Shown: in pieces, positions 37,080 to 48,320 of the stretch | Position numbering within the stretch: the stretch's first letter is position 1 | Layout: every line of letters begins with the position of its first letter | From: Welwitschia mirabilis | Lineage: Eukaryota > Gnetophyta > Gnetopsida > Welwitschiales | DNA: 64,000 nt | Direction: 5' to 3' | NCBI GenBank assembly: GCA_051453625.1 | Contig: JBOZIK010000001.1 | Coordinates: 166,868,983-166,932,982 of the forward strand | Made by a program: the position numbers and the translations under genes | Notes under the pieces: model-generated | The model's database searches: none | What the model saw: only the letters and a program-made list of their open reading frames with translations | Told to the model about the DNA's origin: nothing

Positions 37080-38150
37080 TTCTCCAGGGAAGAAAAATCC
37101 CTTATTTTAAACATCTATGAAGATGCATGTAGTGAAATCGAAAAGAAGCTTAGATTCAATCTCATCAGCAAGTTTGTCTCATCCGGTCCTTAGCATCAGT
37201 TAGATCGGATCCCTGAATGGGTTGTTACGAAATGGATAGGAGTCAGTAAAGCTGATGTTATTGCAATGCCAGAAGGGCTGGTTTTATTCCAACTAGACAA
37301 TGAACAAGATTGGGATGAAATAATCACAAGAGAATCATGGTTTTTTAGCATTAGAGGCCTTGCCCTAGCCAAATGGACACCGGGGATGCAATCGGACTTG
37401 AATCTATTTAAGAAACTCATGATCTAGATCCACATCTATAAGTTCCCTCTGGAGTTTTTGGATGAAGATTTATTAAGAAAAATGACAGATCAATTTGGAG
37501 ATCTGATTAAACTTGATCGAATCACTATTAAACAGACAAGATTAGTACTAGCCAGATTCTGTATTTAGATGAGCCTTGAGGATACTAAGAATATCCAATC
37601 TATAAAGTTTAGATTTAAATAGAGAACTTGTGATCTAGACATTACATATAAGAACCTCCCGATTCCTTACATAGTTTGTGGGAAATCAAGATATCCCTTT
37701 GGAAGATGTACTCCTCCCCAGAAGAAATGCTCACATTGTGGAAGATCGGGCCATCTATGTGAAGAATGCTAAAAAAGACTGATTGATATTAAAGAAAAGC
37801 AAAATGAAACCTATACTTTTTGTGGGAATACTAGTCACAATCAGAACATATGCTAACATAAGAAATGGAAGGAACAAACTAGAAAAAGTACCACTATTTT
37901 TCTCAAAGAAAGTAAAAAAAAAGGAAGTTCCGAAATAGAAGAATGCATTTCAACCTCTCGTGGACGAGAATCACATCCAAAAATCCTTACACGATGAAGA
38001 ATTCAATGAAGTAGAAATCCAAATGAAGGAAAGGCATAGCAATAGAATCCTTCGAGAATAAAAAATGGTAAAGAATGTTGTAAATAGCTCTTTAGCCACT
38101 ATCGAAGACACATTAAGAAAAGGACAAGAATCTAGAAAGGGGCAAAAACA
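37080..38150 (+). pseudogene. LINE-1 ORF1 (DUF4283 / zinc knuckle RNA-binding protein)
   Basis: Almost continuous frame interrupted by stops. The DUF4283 core spans about 37110-37590: EIEKKLRFNLISKFV, PEGLVLFQLDNEQDWDEI, ESWFFSIRGLALAKWTPG and FPLEFLDEDLL. A CCHC knuckle CSHCGRSGHLCEEC (about 37730-37770) is intact in C-x2-C-x4-H-x4-C. A second knuckle (about 37815-37855, FCGNTSHNQNIC) has lost its first Cys to Tyr. TAG stops replace expected Trp in MI-stop-IHIYKFP and FCI-stop-MSLED, both explicable as TGG to TAG. The product would bind LINE RNA in the ribonucleoprotein. The real start ATG is not certain. Confidence 0.85.
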
Positions 38151-39540
38151 CCCCCAATGAATTGTCTCTTATGAAATTATAGAGGATTAGGGTCCTCATA
38201 CAAGAAAAAGATCTTATGAAATCTAATTAGTTAAAATAATATTAATTTAATTTGCTTATAGGAAATGAAGATAAAAAACAAAATGGANNNNNNNNNNNNN
38301 NNNNNNNNNNNNNNNNNNNNNNNNNNNNNNNNNNNNNNNNNNNNNNNNNNNNNNNNNNNNNNNNNNNNNNNNNNNNNNNNNNNNNNNNNNNNNNNNNNNN
38401 NNNNNNNNNNNNNNNNNNNNNNNNNNNNNNNNNNNNNNNNNNNNNNNNNNNNNNNNNNNNNNNNNNNNNNNNNNNNNNNNNNNNNNNNNNNNNNNNNNNN
38501 NNNNNNNNNNNNNNNNNNNNNNNNNNNNNNNNNNNNNNNNNNNNNNNNNNNNNNNNNNNNNNNNNNNNNNNNNNNNNNNNNNNNNNNNNNNNNNNNNNNN
38601 NNNNNNNNNNNNNNNNNNNNNNNNNNNNNNNNNNNNNNNNNNNNNNNNNNNNNNNNNNNNNNNNNNNNNNNNNNNNNNNNNNNNNNNNNNNNNNNNNNNN
38701 NNNNNNNNNNNNNNNNNNNNNNNNNNNNNNNNNNNNNNNNNNNNNNNNNNNNNNNNNNNNNNNNNNNNNNNNNNNNNNNNNNNNNNNNNNNNNNNNNNNN
38801 NNNNNNNNNNNNNNNNNNNNNNNNNNNNNNNNNNNNNNNNNNNNNNNNNNNNNNNNNNNNNNNNNNNNNNNNNNNNNNNNNNNNNNNNNNNNNNNNNNNN
38901 NNNNNNNNNNNNNNNNNNNNNNNNNNNNNNNNNNNNNNNNNNNNNNNNNNNNNNNNNNNNNNNNNNNNNNNNNNNNNNNNNNNNNNNNNNNNNNNNNNNN
39001 NNNNNNNNNNNNNNNNNNNNNNNNNNNNNNNNNNNNNNNNNNNNNNNNNNNNNNNNNNACAATTTTTTTAAGAATGAAGGCTAGATCATTACAAGTATTT
39101 ATAGCTTGCAGCACAACTTAGACAAGGCCACGATATTGAAAGAAGCATAGAGGACTGTACTAGATAAATCTAAATGGCTAATATTGGGTAACTTTAACTA
39201 GTGCTTTCACTGCTAGAAAAAATCAGGTGGTGATAACTAGAATTCTAGAGGGGCTTCAATCCTAAAAGAGTTTTTGGTAAGATACTCCCTCACAGATGTA
39301 CCTATTACTAGATGTAAATACATGTGGTCAAATAGAAGAGCATGTACAAAGCTGATAATTTCTAAACTTGACAGAGTGCTAGCTAGAAAGGATCTAGCTA
39401 AACTTCCACTCAAAGCCTGTGGCTTGAACAAAATCGCCTCAGATCATCATTCTATTATGCTTAAACTGAGGGCATTTCCACCCTCAAAAATCCTATTTCA
39501 TATGGAATAGTATTGGTTCAATCACATAGAAACTAGAGTG
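38151..39540 (+). pseudogene. LINE-1 ORF2, AP endonuclease domain (771-N gap inside)
   Basis: The N-terminal block NYRGLGSSYKKKIL (family: W-N-C-R-G-L-G) is at about 38175-38215, followed by NNINLICL and E-M-K (family Q-E-T-K) near 38265. Bases 38288-39058 are N. After the gap: WLILGNFN (39175-39198), where the family has G-D-F-N, so the catalytic Asp is Asn (39190-39192). Then a TAG (39199), KEFLVRYSLTDVPITRCKYMW with SNRR (about 39268-39340), ISKLDRVLARKDL and NKIASDHHSIML, keeping the S-D-H. The enzyme nicks target DNA for target-primed reverse transcription. Confidence 0.85.
38288..39058. other. Assembly gap, 771 N
   Basis: Unlike the gap at 26.3 kb, its flanks do not overlap. The middle of the endonuclease domain is missing, so this is probably a real gap. 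Confidence 0.95.
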
Positions 39541-41200
39541 CTATTGAAAAAGATTTGGGTATATTATGATGATATCTAACCTATAACTTTTTTATACAGA
39601 GGATTCAATACCTTGAAGGCTTATATAAGAGATTGAAGAAGGAAAGATAAGGAGAGGTTTAACTCAAAGGCNNNNNNNNNNAAGAAGAAATTCAAAAGTA
39701 TTCAAGTCAAGTAGGAGGAGGTAGGTAATCAGAACAGTCTTCAAAGCAAAGAGTACTAGTGCCAATGGATCTCCAAGAAATACATGATGATGAGAAACAT
39801 TATTGGAGAGAATGATCAAGGATCAAGTGGCTTAAAGAGGATGATAGACACACTAGATTCTTCTTTCAGTAGGCCAATCAGCATAGATCTGATAACAGAA
39901 TCAAAAGACTTACTATTGAAGATCAAGTCACAGAAAGTAGAAGAGGAAATAGCTAAGGAACTGCAGGCCCATTTTCAGAGAATCTGGGAGTGAGACGACA
40001 TCGCCTCTAGCCTAATTCCAAAAAACAAGAAAGTTTCAAAAGGGGATAATAACATGCTGACTAAACCCCTAAGTAGAGAATAGATCTTAACTATAGTCAG
40101 ATTGATGAAGAATAACCGAGCCCTTAGTCCTGATGGGTGGTCAGTCGAACTCTTCAAATCATACTTCTCTATCCTAGGAAATAACCTCCATGATGTAATG
40201 CAAGAAATCTTCCATAATAAATGGATTCCTATAGAGATGAAAAAAACTAGAGTGGTTCTCATACACAAAAAAATAATGCTAGTAAATCAGAGAACTTTCC
40301 TTAGAAGTATGTAAAATCATTTACAAAATCTTTACAAAAATCATGGTTGGCCGAATCGCCCCCTTGCTTTCCAATATAATTTCAGAGAACCAAGTAGGAT
40401 TCATTTGATCTAGGTATATCTAAGATCAAATCCTTTTGACTCATGATATTATTCATTCTGTTAAAAAATATAAATTTCCACTCCTTATTGTGAAACTAGA
40501 TATTGCTAAAGCTTATGACTCTGTTAATTGGCAAGTTTTAAGGTGCATTATTAGGAATACCAGTTTCTCTTAAGATATTATTAATCTATGGCTAGACATA
40601 TAAGCTTCTACTAAATTTAGTATGGAGGTCAACAACCATAGATCAAACTTCTTCTTAGTGGGAAGAGATTTGAGACAAGGGGACCCCGTATTCCCATACC
40701 TTTCTTTATTTATGATGAATGCTCTACAAGTTTTCTTAAGAAATAATGGAGTTACAAGAATCAAAATTAAAGGTCAAACATTTCTCAATAATCACTATGT
40801 AGATGATAACATCATCATGACTAAGGCAGCATGTCAATAAGTGAAAGCTATTAAAAATGCCATAACCACATTTGCAGAGGCAATAGGGCTTCATGCTAAT
40901 TGGAACAAATCAAGAATACATACCTTGGCAAATAATGTATTAGAGGGGACAAAACCATCCAAATTCTGAATACAAAGTTAGGAGACCTATAGGATATCTA
41001 CTTGGGCATCTCTCTTTGAAATTGTTACAAAAAAAGTACCTGGAATTATAGTTTGGAATCCATCCAAAGGTGGTGCAATTCCTAGCATAAAAACTTTCTC
41101 TCCTTAAAGGATAAAATCATTCTTACAAACTCCTACTTAATCTCATCATTCCTATACATAGCTTCCATTATCACCCCCAAAAAAATATCATAGAAAAAAT
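39541..41200 (+). pseudogene. LINE-1 ORF2, reverse transcriptase domain
   Basis: RT in two or three frames. NNRALSPDGWSVELFK (about 40108-40157) is the usual A-P-G-P-D-G block with Gly to Ser, followed by WIPIEMKKTRVVLIHKK. Then come NQVGFI and LIVKLDIAKAYDSVNW, with the first catalytic Asp kept at 40499-40501. GRDLRQGDPVFPYLSLFMMN follows (about 40660-40720), then the active site HYVDDNII with YVDD intact at 40796-40807, then GLHANWNKSR. A 10-N gap lies at 39672-39681. Stops and frameshifts are few compared with the copia and gypsy elements. The active-site aspartates survive, but the frame is not open end to end. Confidence 0.9.
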
Positions 41201-42000
41201 TGATAGAATCTTAAAAGACTTTATTTAGTCAGGAAGAAAAGACCACCACAGAATACATCTATGTAAATGGGAGATTATTGCCTGTCTGAAGGAGTTAGGA
41301 GGTTGGAGGATTCAAAAACCCAAAGATTATATTCTCACTAGAGCTTATAGAGTCCTAAAAAGATTATAAGAAGGAGGGTAACCCTAGTGTGATTTAATTA
41401 ATCATAAGTATAGAAATTGGACAATTGATCATCGGGTGCCATATCTAAGGAAGCATCTATGCAAAGCTTGTCAATAACTTACTGACTTAAAAATTTGTTA
41501 GTTTGAAATGTCCAAATAGATTCTTATTAAGAAGTATGGTAAATGGAATGGTTACAAGAAATATTGAAGAGGATAAATACCAGAAGAAATTAAAGTTTTA
41601 TATTGGCTAAAAGAGCATTAGCAAATTTTGATAAAAGATCAATTATGTAAAAGGAAATTTAAAGTTGATTCTAATTATCCCATATGCTAATCTAATCCAG
41701 AAATAACATAGCATCTATTCTATCAATGAATTTGAAGCAAGAAATTAATGTCCATAATGATGAAGTACTACCAAACCTACAGCACCCCTGATATGCATTT
41801 ATTAAATGAAATTTGCTTGACTTTCTGGTAGATCTAGTGGATTAGAAACAATTTAATTTTCAATAATATCCCTTTACTCTTTCTTATATATATAGCAAGA
41901 AATATTATCTACACTCATTTCTAAATCAAAATCGCCATGGAAGCCACTCTAATATTTGAGCCTGCTGATCTAGGCCTCTTCGAAGGATGCCTGATACTTT
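41201..42000 (+). pseudogene. LINE-1 ORF2 C-terminus with zf-RVT-like domain
   Basis: After the RT thumb the sequence reads ILTNSYLISSFLYIASIITP and a WEII-like piece. A zf-RVT-type region follows at about 41600-41760 (QLCKRKFKVDSNYPIC, then HLFYQC), and a WIRNNLIFNNIPLLF tail (about 41838-41880). This zinc-binding-like domain follows RT in plant L1-like LINEs. Broken by stops and at least two frame changes. Confidence 0.7.
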
Positions 42001-43157
42001 GGAAAAAAATATAGGCAGTAGGGTGAGGACCGCTTTTGCATAAGCTGAGAGGAGAAAATAGGGCTGATATTAACCATTTTTACAAGCGGAAGAGAACACA
42101 TAACTTTTCAAAGAATTCCAATAGAAATCTTTGAAGAATCTTTCTTCAGACTATTGCAGATCCCAGTGGAAGGAGAGTGGATTCCATTTGGAAGCATAGG
42201 ATAACAAGAAGCTCTCCATTTTTTTCCCGGTGGAGTTCCCAAACTACCCAGTAGACACATTAGTAGAAAGGCATTACCGCCCCTTTAGGGACTTGAGGCA
42301 TAGCTTGTGGACTGATACTTCATCTAATCAGAAAATTGTTCTAAGATTTCAAGTATCCATTTTGCATTTCTTAAAGCTCTTAACTTGGGATGCCAGGTAA
42401 ATCTACCTTTCTTTTTCATTTAAGTTCTCAAATGAAAGGACTCCTCAAGGCACTCAGGATTAATCCTGACCCTATAGAGAGCAGCATAAGAAGTTAGAAC
42501 TAGAGAGGCCTCTCCCCCTCCTCCCCATCGTCATCCTTATTAGACCACCAGGAGAACATCTATAAGAAGTTTCTCTTCTGATAGAAACCCTATTCCTAAG
42601 AAAATAGCAACATAATCCAGCCCTAGCAAGAGGAGATTGCCTTCACCCCCAAGTCCCTTAGAGGAACTGTCTTCATCCCTGGCCCAATATAAAACTCCTG
42701 AGGAGCATCCTTATAGCCCAACCTAAGAACCGTCTCTAGCTCACCCTTCTCCTAATCCTCAGTAGTAAGGTGAGCATGTCCAAACCTCTCCTTCTCCAGC
42801 TATAGGGCCTAACTCTCCTCAGAGCTCCACTTATGACTCATCTTCAGTGGAAATTCGTCTCCAACCTCAAGAAGATCTTGACATAAATGCAGCCATATTG
42901 GAGGTACTACTGGTAATGATTTAGGAGTTGAAAAGGTGCCCATTTATCACCCTGAGGCTCTCTCACCGAGCTCTACCTTAGGCCACAAATTGACTTATAA
43001 GAACAAAGCTCTTCGTCTTAATTTAGTGAAAAATCCGTTAGGTGCTGAAGAATTTAAGGAGATAAATCAAGAATTTGAAATCCTCTCTGATAATCTGGGC
43101 ATATTTCTCCTCAAACACAATCATGATAATATGTTTCCTTTCCATAGAAGACTGTAA
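42001..43157 (+). pseudogene. LINE-1 extra 3' coding stretch, Pro/Ser-rich then charged
   Basis: After the zf-RVT region come readable pieces around 42150-42240 (ADPSGRRVDSIWKHR, SSPFFSRWSSQ). Then about 115 codons of low-complexity Pro/Ser-rich protein (42500-42910; e.g. RRLPSPPSPLEELSSSLAQY and SPSPAIGPNSPQSSTYDSSS) with few stops. A shifted frame follows, open from 42936 to 43157 (73 aa: KLTYKNKALRLNLVKNPLGA, EFEILSDNLGIFLL, ending FPFHRRL). I know no RNase H or named domain here. The codon-like composition suggests it was translated as an ORF2 extension or a third ORF. Confidence 0.5.
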
Positions 43158-43485
43158 TCCTCTCCCTTTATGGCTTCTCCCATCTAACTCTGAATTCTCT
43201 AAAATTTTTTACTTCAAAGGGCATTTTCGCCCCCTTCTTTTAGTAGTTCCATGTTTTGTTTTATCCGTTTCTACTAGTGTTTGCAATTCTATAGGTAGTT
43301 TCTTATTACTTCGTCATCGAGGGGTGGTTTCGTCCCATTTTGGCTTGTTGTTTTAATTCCCCTTTAGCAGCTAGTAGATTACTTCTCTGTTATAAACAGT
43401 TCAGTTCTTCTGTTACTCTCGGGTGGTTTCGCCCCCAAATGTACATTTCCTAGTTTAATACACATATGTTTTTTGAAAAAAAACA
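43158..43485 (+). other. LINE-1 3' UTR with repeated hairpin motif and A-rich tail
   Basis: Three short G/C hairpins: gggcattttcgccccc (43219), ggggtggtttcgtccc (43321) and gggtggtttcgccccc (43421). The last is about 50 bases before the A-rich end at 43475-43484. The repeated, paired design suggests an RNA structure used by the element, for example RT recognition of its 3' end; this is inference. Confidence 0.65.
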
Positions 43486-44214
43486 AAAAAAGAACATTAA
43501 ATTATAAGAAGAAGAAGATTTTGGCATGGATTCCTTAAACTATCCCTAAAATAAGTCCACTTCCAAACAAGATACTTAGGAGACAATGTTAACTGTGATA
43601 CTTCAAGGATTGGTACTACATTCTATAACCAAAGGATGTTTACAAATGAAGTTACAATTACCTTTTATAGGTGAGTATGAAGTAGAGGTGGTTGGGATTC
43701 TTTAGCTTGTAGTGGTAGGTGGGCTATTGTAATTATTTGTCTTGAAGAATTATATAGGGTGGATAAAATTCCATCTTGTAGCATGTCTTGTAGCATTTAG
43801 TGGAGGTTTTCATATAAAGTTAAGTGAAATCTTTATCATATAGCATTTGGTAGAGGTTTTTATGATGAGTCTAACACATGGCCTTTAGAGCTAGATTCAT
43901 TCACCAATTAGTGCCATTACCACATGTCTATAGTACCGCAACCTTATCGAACTATATTCTAACATTACTACCATGTGCCACCATTCCATATCTGTATTGC
44001 CACCATTGTTTTATGTGGAATTGTTTCCATCTTCCATCATGTATTCCAAAACTGGTTAAAGATCTACAATTTTTAGGGAAAAAAGCATAAAATTAGGTTT
44101 TTTTAAAATAATGGAATACATATTTTATGATTAAAACAATTAAATTAATGTCTTTATTTATGATAAATCGACCTAAAACACTTCATAAAAATATCATTTT
44201 TTTACATGTTAACA
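43486..44214 (-). repeat. Athila-like element 3' LTR, part 2 (with LINE target duplication copy)
   Basis: Begins with the second copy of the LINE target duplication (43486-43496) and continues the LTR homology with 54010-54885. Minus-strand TATA at 43661-43670 (ctataaaagg). It ends ACATGTTAACA at 44214, i.e. the LTR starts TGTTAACATGT on the minus strand, as in Gypsy-1. It carries two units of the 50-bp minisatellite that has four units in the other LTR. Confidence 0.85.
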
Positions 44215-47200
44215 CACTCTAAACTAGAATTTTACTAATCTCTTAGCGAAAAATTAATAACAAAATTATCAACATCGAAAAATTTATCTAAAGAAAAATA
44301 CTCAATTGTAAAAAATAATGTATCTTTTAAAAAATTTATGACCAATTTTTAAAATAACGCATGAAAATCATAAAAATTTTGTAAAAAATGAATGCCATTC
44401 CTTCTAGTCAAAACTAAACTTTACCCTTAAATTTTTAGATAAGCAATGTTAATTCCATTTTAAGACATATCCTTGAGAAATATTTATCTCAATGTGTTCT
44501 TTTATTTATAAAGAAAAAGATGCAAAGTAATGCACCTAAACTACAATGTAGAAAAAGGAACTATCTAATGAGAGATCATCATCTTCATCTTCTAATGTGA
44601 TTTCTTCCTAATAAAGCTAAGTTAAAGATTAATCCATAAAAATATTATACCTTATAATGTCATTTCTCATGAATGGGCTAAATTGGAATGGATGATGAGA
44701 ATGAAAAGTTATAATATAAAAAATAACTTAAATATGCAACCTTTGAATAAAAGATACAATCTACTTAAGTTAACAACCTTATTATTATTTTTATGATTTT
44801 AATAGATATAGATCTTAATATCAGATAAGCATAGTATTAACCAAATAACTTATGAGAATTTAATAATTAGTAGCAAATCTTGAGTACAAAATTTAAAGGA
44901 CATTGAACTTAGAAGGTCTCCAATTTCCACTTTCTCTCTTTTTTTTCTTTTTCCCCCTCTACCAACATATATGTTCTTTGTTTTAAGCATTTTAAATCTC
45001 ATCAAGCATTAAGTGTTAGCATTTTAAATCACATTGAGCATCCAGTACTATAACGTTTTCTTTTAATAGAGTTAAGCATGTTGTTATGTAAATAAATCAA
45101 TGCTACATTACCAGTGAGTCACCTAATGTAGTTGATTATTGCATAAGTAGATCAAGTTGTATATCTAGTGATTGTTCATAACCTCGATGTAGTTAACTAA
45201 ATATAATTAAGTAATCAATGTGTAATGTTAAGGATTAATTTAAATTCAAAGGGGAGGGGTAAATAACTTCTACCAAATAAAAAGTTAAATTAAATAAATG
45301 AAATAAAAAATATATAATGGAAGAGCTTACTAAGATAACATGGTTTTCTAACTTAGGTACATCCACATATAGAGGGTAGCTTCAACTCATACCACTAAAT
45401 ATTCTTAACTTATAAGAAAATAGTGATTTTTTAGAGCACCACCAACCTTACAAAAAATGAGAGTCTCTTTGCAAGGTATCACTCTCTTCCCCTCAAGGAA
45501 ATAATGGCTTTTTGGCTTACCAATAACTTTAACCATAAACAAGTACTCACAAGCATAACTTCAAATGCACACCCATGCAAGGGCTATCTTACAATATATG
45601 TAGTATGAAAAAATAGACTTTACAATAAGATTTAATAATGATATAGTCGATAATGTAAAATTAAAATGTAATACAATAACAAGCCTAAGTTTTCTTTGAT
45701 GAAGATTTTGAGATCCTTAAAGTTGTTATTGCAGTCATGAGTATGAATGAAGGATGCAGCAATTAGGATCTAAAAATAAATGATATTAGTAGTGATAGAT
45801 CCTTTATAATCATGTCTTAATTCTTCATGAAAAGTATCTTTTACTCATGAAAGCTTTGTTTTAATCTGATATTTGAGAGCTAAGAAATCTTTGTATTTCT
45901 AATTGATCAATGAGTGCTAAAAGTTATTCTTTGATTTTTGATGATGATGATTTATAACGATGAGGAATATCTAGCTATTTGAACATGAAAGGTAATCATT
46001 TGATCTATAACCACCATGTAATGGATACCTATCATCTATGCTTCAAGCGCATAACTTTAGTTTGAATTAAAGTGAAATTTGATTTAAGATGTATTAAATT
46101 TTATAAACATCTTTACTTCAAATTTCTTCATTTTTATAGATGTATTCTTTTTAGATGTCTTCACTTTTATAAACATCTTAAGTTATGTTGTCCATATTTT
46201 AATGCAATTTACATTGTAGTATCCTTAGGCCTCTATGATTATGAATATGCTATGTACAAGTTGAGAGCTCACCTGAAATATAAACTATTAGTAAAAAACC
46301 AAATTAACTCTGTTACTTGTTTTATCTTAGTATAGACATCTTTAAGTTTGTAAACATTATCATCTATGTTAGGTTCAACTTTTAGTTCAGTTGTCTTGAA
46401 TATGATAGACTTCTTTTGACCTGTTACTGAATTCTAGTACATTAAAGATGACTTTAGATTTTTAGACATCTTCACTTGAGATGTATTCAATTTTTTAGAT
46501 ATCTTTAAACTATGGATTTGATACTTTATCATCTAATTCTCTTCATGAGATGTTTCTTCTAAAGACCCATTATGATCTAGTGCCTTTTAAGGTCCTATTT
46601 ACTTGTAATAACCTATATACACAAAGACATAAAATATTTAATAAGTGGAACTATCAAAACTAGATTTTCCAACAATCTCATCCTTTTTATGCAATCGAAA
46701 ACTTAGAAAATCTCATTAGTACAATGCCATATAATTAATTAAAATCAGACATTTTTATTCTAGTGAAATACACATAATCACTAGTTGTAATAGTCATGAT
46801 GTTTGCTACTCAAAATAATATGAAAGCATATAGACATAAACTACTTCAAGAACTAGAATACATAATTAATCACTTGAAAATANNNNNNNNNNNNNNNNNN
46901 NNNNNNNNNNNNNNNNNNNNNNNNNNNNNNNNNNNNNNNNNNNNNNNNNNNNNNNNNNNNNNNNNNNNNNNNNNNNNNNNNNCTTCTCATATTCATTTTC
47001 TTATGTACATAAGAAGGGTCGTTGGGTCATTAGCCTAGTTATGAAATATCTTATCTATATGGAACTTTTTAAACATAAGAAACATAATATGAAGGTAGAT
47101 TCCACCTTTTTCATTCATGTTTTCCACAATTAGAGATCTTAAGTGAATGTGACTATAAAAATTATACTCAAAATAAGTATAATATTTCCTTAAAAACCCC

Positions 47201-47390
47201 ATAAGTGTACTTAATCATAACCATTACTTAAAATAATAGTAATATCACTTATTATTGATTTTTATTAAAGGTTATTAACTTGGGACCACAAGCTTCATAA
47301 CTTCATAAGTTGATGGAAGGGGTGAATGATGGCATTTGAGGTAATGAATATTGACTTTGAATTCTTAGTAATGTTTAGTATTTTTAATGA
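44215..47390 (-). other. Athila-like element, region 3' of integrase
   Basis: Athila-type elements often have a long non-pol segment here, sometimes with an envelope-like ORF. No transmembrane or env-like frame can be read. A 33-bp degenerate direct repeat (gcattttaaatc-cat) lies at 44986 and 45019. A cluster of aagatgt/gacatctt words spans 46080-46550, like that at 4.9-5.2 kb. Assembly gap of 100 N at 46883-46982. The small plus-strand frames here (e.g. 46072-46335) are antisense artefacts. Confidence 0.5.
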
Positions 47391-48320
47391 GAACTATACC
47401 ATTTGGAAAAATCTATTTTATTATATATGGACCTTTTTAGTTAGAAGTAATTTTCCTAGGAATAAATGTAATCGTGAATTGTAAAGTAAAACTAGTTTTC
47501 CTTCTTGAAATGCTTTTCTAAGGATGTTTTGATCATGTAATTCTTTCATCCTTTTCTTGTTAACTTTCATATTTTCATAATCATCTTTTTTCATCTCATC
47601 TAACTCATTGAGTTAAACAGCCATTTTCTTTCTTGTTACCTCAAGATCTAAATTCATGTTTTGAATTATCCATTACACCTTATGTTCAAGTTTAATAGGT
47701 AGATGATAGGTCTTTCCATAAATTAACTTAAATGAAACATTTCTAATGATGTCTTATAAGTTGTTTAATAAGTCCACAAAATATCATTAAGCTTATAAGA
47801 TTAATTCTTTTTAGTTAAGTATACCAAGCTTTGCATAACTTTCTTTATTTCTCTATTAGTAACCTCAACTTGATCACTAGTTTGGGGATGATAAAGAGTT
47901 GTAAATTTATGAGTAACTTCATACATAGTGAGAATATTGTTAAATATTTAATTGTAAAAATAAGTACCATAATCATTAATCAAGAGCCCAGAAAATCAAA
48001 TCTCATTAAAATGATTTTCTTAAAGAACTTCATTATAGTTTGGGCATCATTAGATCTACAAGTACATGCTTCTACACATTTAGTAAAAATAACTGATAAA
48101 AACAAGAATCTACTACTACTTATTCAAAGAGGGTAAGGGATTAAAAGTTGGTACTCCAAATATCAAAAGATTTAACAATAAGAATGGAATTTAAAGACAT
48201 CGTGTGTTTTCATGTAAAGCTATTAAGTTTTTGGCAATTTTTGCATGTTTTCAACAGATATATGAACTCTTAAAATTGGATGGCCAATAAATACCAAATT
48301 AAAGAATTGTTGTGGTGGTT
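47391..48320 (-). pseudogene. Athila-like integrase remnant
   Basis: Minus strand. FGIYWPSNFKSSYIC with KHAKIAK (about 48305-48235) is the Y-W-P-x-x...C-x-x-C zinc-domain end typical of Athila integrases. IMKFFKKIILMRF and DYGTYF follow. YEVTHKFTTLYHPQTSDQVE and VTNREIKKVMQ (about 47930-47830) match the Y-G-V-x-H-x-x-x-x-x-Y-H-P-Q-T-x-G-Q-x-E block, with the catalytic Glu kept (47864-47866). Frameshifts between blocks make it non-functional. Confidence 0.8.

Larger units (their letters stand above)
36791..43485 (+). mobile_element. LINE-1: full-length L1-like non-LTR retrotransposon, decayed
   Basis: About 6.7 kb including two gaps. Order: 5' UTR, ORF1 (DUF4283 plus zinc knuckles), ORF2 (AP endonuclease, RT, zf-RVT), an extra Pro/Ser-rich coding stretch, a 3' UTR and a short A-rich tail (gaaaaaaaac). 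It lies inside the 3' LTR of the Athila-like element and is flanked by an 11-bp target duplication. It is clearly less A+T-rich than its surroundings and has fewer stops. Many of those stops are TAG where Trp is expected, so it is the youngest large insertion here. Confidence 0.9.

Noticed and set aside
38242-39121. Four long frames across the 38.3-39.1 kb gap
   Set aside because: Gap sequence; the real content is the LINE-1 endonuclease.
44215-47390. Envelope-like ORF of an Athila element
   Set aside because: No frame with a signal peptide or transmembrane segment could be read; decay or absence cannot be told apart.
47831-48136. 101-aa plus-strand frame
   Set aside because: Antisense shadow of the Athila-like integrase, which has the conserved Y-H-P-Q-T block on the other strand.
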